DNA from: Zhongshania aquimaris | GTDB lineage: Bacteria > Pseudomonadota > Gammaproteobacteria > Pseudomonadales > Spongiibacteraceae | NCBI RefSeq assembly: GCF_019312595.1 | Contig: NZ_JAHWDQ010000003.1 | Coordinates: forward strand, 1 to 64,000 | DNA: 64,000 nucleotides | Reading direction: 5' to 3' | In this document: positions 59,895-64,000 of the stretch, piece by piece | Position numbering within the stretch: position 1 is the first letter of the stretch | How the letters are laid out: every line of letters starts with the position of its first letter | Notes under the pieces: generated by a model | What the model was told of the DNA's origin: nothing | Databases searched by the model: none | What the model saw: the letters and a program-made list of their open reading frames with translations, nothing else | Translations under genes and position numbers: made by a program

Positions 59895-62051
59895 ATGCGG
59901 TATTCAATGTTAACGATAAAATCCTCTCGCAACGGCAAATTCACCAGCGCGTTAATAGTCGCCCTGCTCCTTTCAATAGTCAGTCTGGCGAGTATTGCCG
60001 AAGAGGCTCTCAAGCCCCTGACTGCTGAAAAGACGCACAAGACAGCGATTCACGATATGGTTGATCAGCTTAATCGCCGCCACTACGTAAAACTGACCTT
60101 GAATGATGATTTTTCTGGCAAATTGCTCGATGCCTTTATCGATGATTTAGATCCTAACCGCCTATTCTTACTCAAAAGTGATATTGATGAATTTCAAAAA
60201 TATCGCACCCGACTCGATGACGAGCTCAAAAAATCAGACCTCAGCGCCGGTTTTTATATATTTAATCGCTACCGCGAGCGCATGATTGTCCGCCTTCAAT
60301 ACATCCAGGATTCGTTGGCTAAAACCGTCCCCGCAATGGATTTCAATGTTAATGAAGACATTGAACTTGATCGCACCGATGCGGAATGGCCCGCAGATCA
60401 AGCAGAAGCAAATGAAATTTGGCGCAAGCAAATTAAAAATCGTGTTTTAGGCTTACGCTTGGCCAAAAAAGATGACAAAGCGATAATCGAATTACTTACA
60501 AAGCGGTTTAAGAACCAAATTAAGCGCATGAAGCAGTTGGAGGCCGAAGACGCCTTCCAGATTTACGCCAATGCCTTTGCGTCACTTTACGACCCGCACA
60601 CCGATTACTTTTCACCGCGTATTTCTGAAAATTTTCAGATTAATATGAGCCTCAAGCTAGAAGGGATTGGCGCGGTGTTACAAATGGAAGACGACTACAC
60701 CAAAGTCGTGCGCCTGGTACCCGCAGGCCCCGCTGACAAACAGGGACAATTGCAGCCCGCCGATAGAATTATTGGCGTGGCACAGGGTAAAAAGGGTGAG
60801 ATGCAGGATGTTATCGGCTGGCGATTAGACGATGTCGTCGATCTTATCCGTGGAACGGCGGGTTCGTTTGTACGCTTGGAAGTTATTCCCGCCATCGCCA
60901 AAAGTGACGAAACCCATCATGAGATTATTATCGAGCGCAACGAGGTAAAGCTCGAAGATCAAAGCGCTAAGGGTGAAATGATCGATATCACCGACAGCGA
61001 CGGCGAAGTCCATCAAGTTGGCGTCATCCATGTGCCTACATTTTACCTGGATTTTGAAGCCTATCGAATGGGTGATACTGAATTCCGTAGCACAACCCGT
61101 GACGTGCATCGTATTTTAGGCGAACTACTTAGTCAGGGCGCCGAAGGCATTGTTATCGATCTTCGCGACAATGGTGGCGGCTCATTGGCAGAAGCAAATG
61201 GCATGGTTGGTTTGTTCATTGAATCTGGCCCTACTGTGCAAATTCGCCAAGCAAATGCCCGAGTTTTACGAGAAGGCAAACGTCGCAGTTCACCCTACTA
61301 CACCGGCCCCTTAGCGGTACTTATTAACCGTATGAGCGCTTCTGCGTCGGAGATTTTTGCAGGTGCCATTCAGGATTACCAACGCGGTTTAGTGATTGGA
61401 ACCCAGTCCTTTGGCAAGGGTACTGTGCAGTCGGTAAACGCGCTTGGCCACGGCCAATTGAAGTTAACAGAGTCTAAGTTCTACCGAATTTCAGGTGACA
61501 GCACCCAAAACCGAGGAGTTATTCCCGACATAGCCTTTCCTCCCCTCTACAACAAGGAAGACATCGGCGAAAGCGTGCTCGACAATGCGCTGCACTGGGA
61601 CAGAATTCCGCAGACAAATCACAATTATTATTTTGATTTAAAAGCGAGTATCGACACCTTACAGCGCAAACACGAGAAGCGCATAGCAAAAGATCCAGAT
61701 TTCCTTTTCTTGCAAGAGCAGATTTCAATAGTCGAGGGTTTGCGTAATAAAACCCATTTATCTTTGAATATAGATTTGAGGAAAAAGGAGCGCGACACGC
61801 AAAAGGTTCAACAGTTGGCAATGGAAAATCGCCGCCGTGTTGCCAAGGGCGAGGAACCGCTTGAGTCTCTCGAAGAAGACTCTGCCGACGAGCTCGCGAT
61901 GAGCGACGAAGAGGTTGAGGCAAAAGCAGAAACTGATAAAGACGACGAGGACAAGGACAAAGAGCCCGACCCCCTAATGACTGAGGCAAGTCACATACTG
62001 GTCGATGCACTACCGTATTTTCTACCCGAGCGTTTAGCAAGACGCCCGTAA
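59895..62051 (+). CDS. prc: Carboxy-terminal (tail-specific) protease Prc
   Basis: 718 residues. A signal anchor (~18-35), an N-terminal Prc-specific domain, a PDZ domain (LKLEGIGAVLQMEDDYTKV onward), the catalytic Ser in NRMSASASEIFAGA and Lys in GTQSFGKGTVQ, and a C-terminal DUF3340-like domain with an acidic stretch (EEDSADELAMSDEEVEAKAE). It degrades tagged and envelope proteins in the periplasm. The ATG at 59895 was chosen, with AGG eight bases upstream; 59907 is also possible. A 14-bp-stem terminator follows. Confidence 0.92.
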   Translation: MRYSMLTIKSSRNGKFTSALIVALLLSIVSLASIAEEALKPLTAEKTHKTAIHDMVDQLNRRHYVKLTLNDDFSGKLLDAFIDDLDPNRLFLLKSDIDEFQKYRTRLDDELKKSDLSAGFYIFNRYRERMIVRLQYIQDSLAKTVPAMDFNVNEDIELDRTDAEWPADQAEANEIWRKQIKNRVLGLRLAKKDDKAIIELLTKRFKNQIKRMKQLEAEDAFQIYANAFASLYDPHTDYFSPRISENFQINMSLKLEGIGAVLQMEDDYTKVVRLVPAGPADKQGQLQPADRIIGVAQGKKGEMQDVIGWRLDDVVDLIRGTAGSFVRLEVIPAIAKSDETHHEIIIERNEVKLEDQSAKGEMIDITDSDGEVHQVGVIHVPTFYLDFEAYRMGDTEFRSTTRDVHRILGELLSQGAEGIVIDLRDNGGGSLAEANGMVGLFIESGPTVQIRQANARVLREGKRRSSPYYTGPLAVLINRMSASASEIFAGAIQDYQRGLVIGTQSFGKGTVQSVNALGHGQLKLTESKFYRISGDSTQNRGVIPDIAFPPLYNKEDIGESVLDNALHWDRIPQTNHNYYFDLKASIDTLQRKHEKRIAKDPDFLFLQEQISIVEGLRNKTHLSLNIDLRKKERDTQKVQQLAMENRRRVAKGEEPLESLEEDSADELAMSDEEVEAKAETDKDDEDKDKEPDPLMTEASHILVDALPYFLPERLARRP

Positions 62052-62092
62052 TACGACTTGCAATCACACCCTGCGGTCTAGGTGTTCAAACG

Positions 62093-62145
62093 AGGTATGC
62101 CGCTAGCAAGACTATTTAAATTCTTCTAGCGGCATACCTTGTTTA
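62093..62145. terminator. Bidirectional terminator between prc and gor
   Basis: Perfect 14-bp stem (AGGTATGCCGCTAG at 62093-62106 with its complement at 62126-62139) and a 19-base loop, followed by TGTTT. It lies between converging genes and touches the gor stop. Confidence 0.75.
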
Positions 62146-63495
62146 GCGGGTCGCTTCCCTCATCGTCACGAACTCTTCCGCCACTGTTGGGTGTATACCA
62201 ATAGTGGAATCGAAGTCGGCTTTAGTCGCCCCCGCTTTAATTGCCACTGCCAAGCCTTGAATGATCTCACCGGCGTCGTCTCCCATCATATGAGCCCCAA
62301 CGACCTTGTCACTTTTCTTATCAACAATAAGCTTTAAAAACGTCTTGCTGCTATTGCCGCTCAATGTATGTTTGAGGTGGGTAAAACGCGAGGTAAACAC
62401 CGCTATCTCGCTATAGCGCTCTCGGGCCTCTTCTTCACTAAAACCGACCGTGGCAAGATTGGGCTGTGAAAAAATAGCGGTGGGGATAAAACTGTAATCG
62501 AGAACCGTGTTATCCCCTTTAAACAATCGCTTCGCCAAATTCATACCTTCAGCGAGCGCTACTGGGGTTAATTCCATACCACCAGTGACATCACCGACGG
62601 CGTAAATTGAGGGCTCCGCTGTTTGAAAACCGGTATCCACGTCAATATAACCCTGCTCGTTGAGACTAACCTTGGTATTTTCCAGACCGAGGCCCTCAAG
62701 CAAGGGTTTACGTCCCGTCGCATACAAAACCTGATCGGTAAGCAGCGTCGCACCACTTTCTAAACTTAGAAGATATTGACCGCCCTGCTCAGAAATTGCA
62801 GTGACATTGTCGTTGAAACGCAGCGCAATGCCTTTTTGCTTCATCTCTATGGCTAATTGCTCGCGTATCTCGGTATCAAAGCCACGTAGAAATAAGTCGC
62901 GACGATAGATTTGTTCAACTTCGACACCAAGACCGTGGAGAATGCCGGCAAACTCGGTAGCAATATAACCGCCGCCGACAACAACAGCGTGTTTGGGCAA
63001 TTTGTCTAGATAGAATAATTCATTAGAACTGATTGCGAATTCGCGACCGGGAATATTAGGAATAAACGGCCAACCGCCTACCGCGATCAGAATGTTTTTA
63101 GCGGTATATCTAACACCGTCAACTTCGATTGTATTGGCGTCGACAAAACGGGCGTGGCCATTAATGAGCTCGACGCCGGCATTGCGCAATAAATTGCCAT
63201 AAATACCGTTAAGACGTTCAATTTCCTTGGTTTTGTTATCCCGTAGACGCGGCCAATCTAAATCGCTCACAACGCTGTCCCAGCCAAAGCCGCGAGCGTC
63301 GGCAAAGTCCTCGCCGTAATGGGCTGCATAACTAAACAGTTTTTTGGGTACGCAGCCGACGTTTACACAGGTGCCACCCAAGTAGCGCGACTCTGCGATG
63401 GCGACTTTTGCACCAAATCCCGCCGACATCCTTGCTGCCCTAACCCCTCCGGAACCCGCACCTATAACGAATAGGTCGTAGATTGTGTCGCTCAC
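62143..63495 (-). CDS. gor: Glutathione-disulfide reductase
   Basis: 450 residues, the normal length. FAD site VIGAGSGGVRAARMS, redox-active disulfide GGTCVNVGCVPKKL, NADP site VVVGGGYIATEFAGILHGLG with the Arg pair (YRRDLFLRGFD) that favours NADPH, second FAD block YAVGDVTGGMELTPVA and C-terminal active base IGIHPTVAEEFV. It regenerates reduced glutathione, which also buffers copper and other metals. Upstream neighbour is a CobA/CysG-type gene on the same strand. Confidence 0.95.
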   Translation of the reverse strand: MSDTIYDLFVIGAGSGGVRAARMSAGFGAKVAIAESRYLGGTCVNVGCVPKKLFSYAAHYGEDFADARGFGWDSVVSDLDWPRLRDNKTKEIERLNGIYGNLLRNAGVELINGHARFVDANTIEVDGVRYTAKNILIAVGGWPFIPNIPGREFAISSNELFYLDKLPKHAVVVGGGYIATEFAGILHGLGVEVEQIYRRDLFLRGFDTEIREQLAIEMKQKGIALRFNDNVTAISEQGGQYLLSLESGATLLTDQVLYATGRKPLLEGLGLENTKVSLNEQGYIDVDTGFQTAEPSIYAVGDVTGGMELTPVALAEGMNLAKRLFKGDNTVLDYSFIPTAIFSQPNLATVGFSEEEARERYSEIAVFTSRFTHLKHTLSGNSSKTFLKLIVDKKSDKVVGAHMMGDDAGEIIQGLAVAIKAGATKADFDSTIGIHPTVAEEFVTMREATR

Positions 63496-63533
63496 GCCTT
63501 CTCCTTGCTATTTAGGATTTAAAATTTGTACCG

Positions 63534-64000
63534 CTAAACTGAGGGCGAGGCTAGGTCGTACTTTTCATACCAAGCGAGTTTTTCACGCAGTTTGACCACC
63601 TCACCCACAATAATGAGCGTCGGAGCCCGCACCGGCTCTTTTTTTAATGCGTCGACTATCGTCGCCAACGTAGCGACCACTACCTTTTGATCTGGTGTCG
63701 TTCCCTGTTGCACAACGGCAATTGGGGTGTCTTGCGGTCGCCCAAATTCAATGAGTTTTTCGCAGATACTCGGTAAACCAACTAGTCCCATATAAAAGAC
63801 GACAGTTTGCGACGGCCTTACCAATTCTTCCCAGGGCAAATTAATGCTGTGATCTTTGAGATGGCCAGTAACAAACCGTACCGATTGCGCGTAGTCACGG
63901 TGTGTAAGTGGAATACCCGCATAACTTGCGCAACCCGCAGCCGCGGTTATGCCGGGGACAACTTGAAACGGAATTTTGTGCTCAGCGAGCTCTTCAATTT
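63534..64000 (-). CDS. cobA: Uroporphyrinogen-III C-methyltransferase (partial, runs off the window)
   Basis: The C-terminal ~155 residues are visible; the start lies beyond 64000. Blocks [48 protein letters not shown] and [11 protein letters not shown] are characteristic of SUMT enzymes, which methylate uroporphyrinogen III with SAM to precorrin-2 for siroheme or cobalamin. The end SLASPSV-like tail has no oxidase domain. Whether it is CobA or the C-terminus of CysG needs the missing part. Confidence 0.88.
   Translation of the reverse strand, partial: IEELAEHKIPFQVVPGITAAAGCASYAGIPLTHRDYAQSVRFVTGHLKDHSINLPWEELVRPSQTVVFYMGLVGLPSICEKLIEFGRPQDTPIAVVQQGTTPDQKVVVATLATIVDALKKEPVRAPTLIIVGEVVKLREKLAWYEKYDLASPSV

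Overview
The window looks like the chromosome of a marine-type gammaproteobacterium with roughly balanced base composition. Housekeeping genes at the right end (prc, gor, a CobA/CysG-type methyltransferase, fatty-acid activation and beta-oxidation genes) point to Gammaproteobacteria, perhaps a Cellvibrionales/Spongiibacteraceae-like lineage. The species placement is inference only. Most of the first 48 kb is a metal-resistance and mobile-element region.

Layout. 1-1.16 kb: tail of an IS481/IS3-like transposase and an IS630-family insertion sequence. 1.4-8.8 kb: a copper module (copA multicopper oxidase, copB, a Met-rich periplasmic protein, a cytochrome c) divergent from a copper-type two-component system, with a 38-bp perfect palindrome between them; then a fatty acid hydroxylase and an AraC regulator. 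9.9-17 kb: cusCBA-type RND exporter headed by a small Cys-rich periplasmic protein. 17-23.5 kb: a mobile segment with a complete tyrosine recombinase, a SprT-like metallopeptidase, a Tn3-family transposase, and an inverted, truncated second copy of the recombinase. 23.5-26.1 kb: an EptA/MCR-type phosphoethanolamine transferase plus PAP2 phosphatase behind a textbook PmrA box. 26.3-32.1 kb: a CzcCBA-type RND exporter with its own small CzcI-like leader gene.

32.4-40.3 kb is a biosynthetic block: a sulfotransferase, an EntF-like single-module NRPS (C-A-T-TE, adenylation code read by eye as glycine), a GT1 glycosyltransferase and an EntD-like phosphopantetheinyl transferase. 40.4-48.4 kb returns to metals: a CDF exporter, an orphan ModA, a CopA P-type ATPase with a CueR-type promoter, CueR, a third CopL/CzcI-like protein, and a second copA-copB pair. 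48.4-52.7 kb (minus strand) is a tightly coupled three-gene operon: heme-oxygenase-like diiron oxidase (HDO), SAM methyltransferase, and an unusual ligase-carrier-hydrolase megaenzyme.

53-64 kb is more ordinary chromosome: an HDOD/degenerate-GGDEF protein, thioesterase, acyl-CoA ligase, acyl-CoA dehydrogenase, a SnoaL-like protein, Prc protease, glutathione reductase and a siroheme/cobalamin methyltransferase cut by the window edge.

How it works together: CopRS and CueR sense copper. The P-type ATPase removes cytoplasmic copper, CopA/CopB/cytochrome/Met-rich proteins oxidise or sequester periplasmic copper, and the Cus and Czc systems export metals across the envelope. The strongest candidate for an undescribed system is the HDO-methyltransferase-NRPS-like operon, possibly working with the EntF-like NRPS block. 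Its position between and against copper genes makes a metal-binding product a reasonable but unproven hypothesis.
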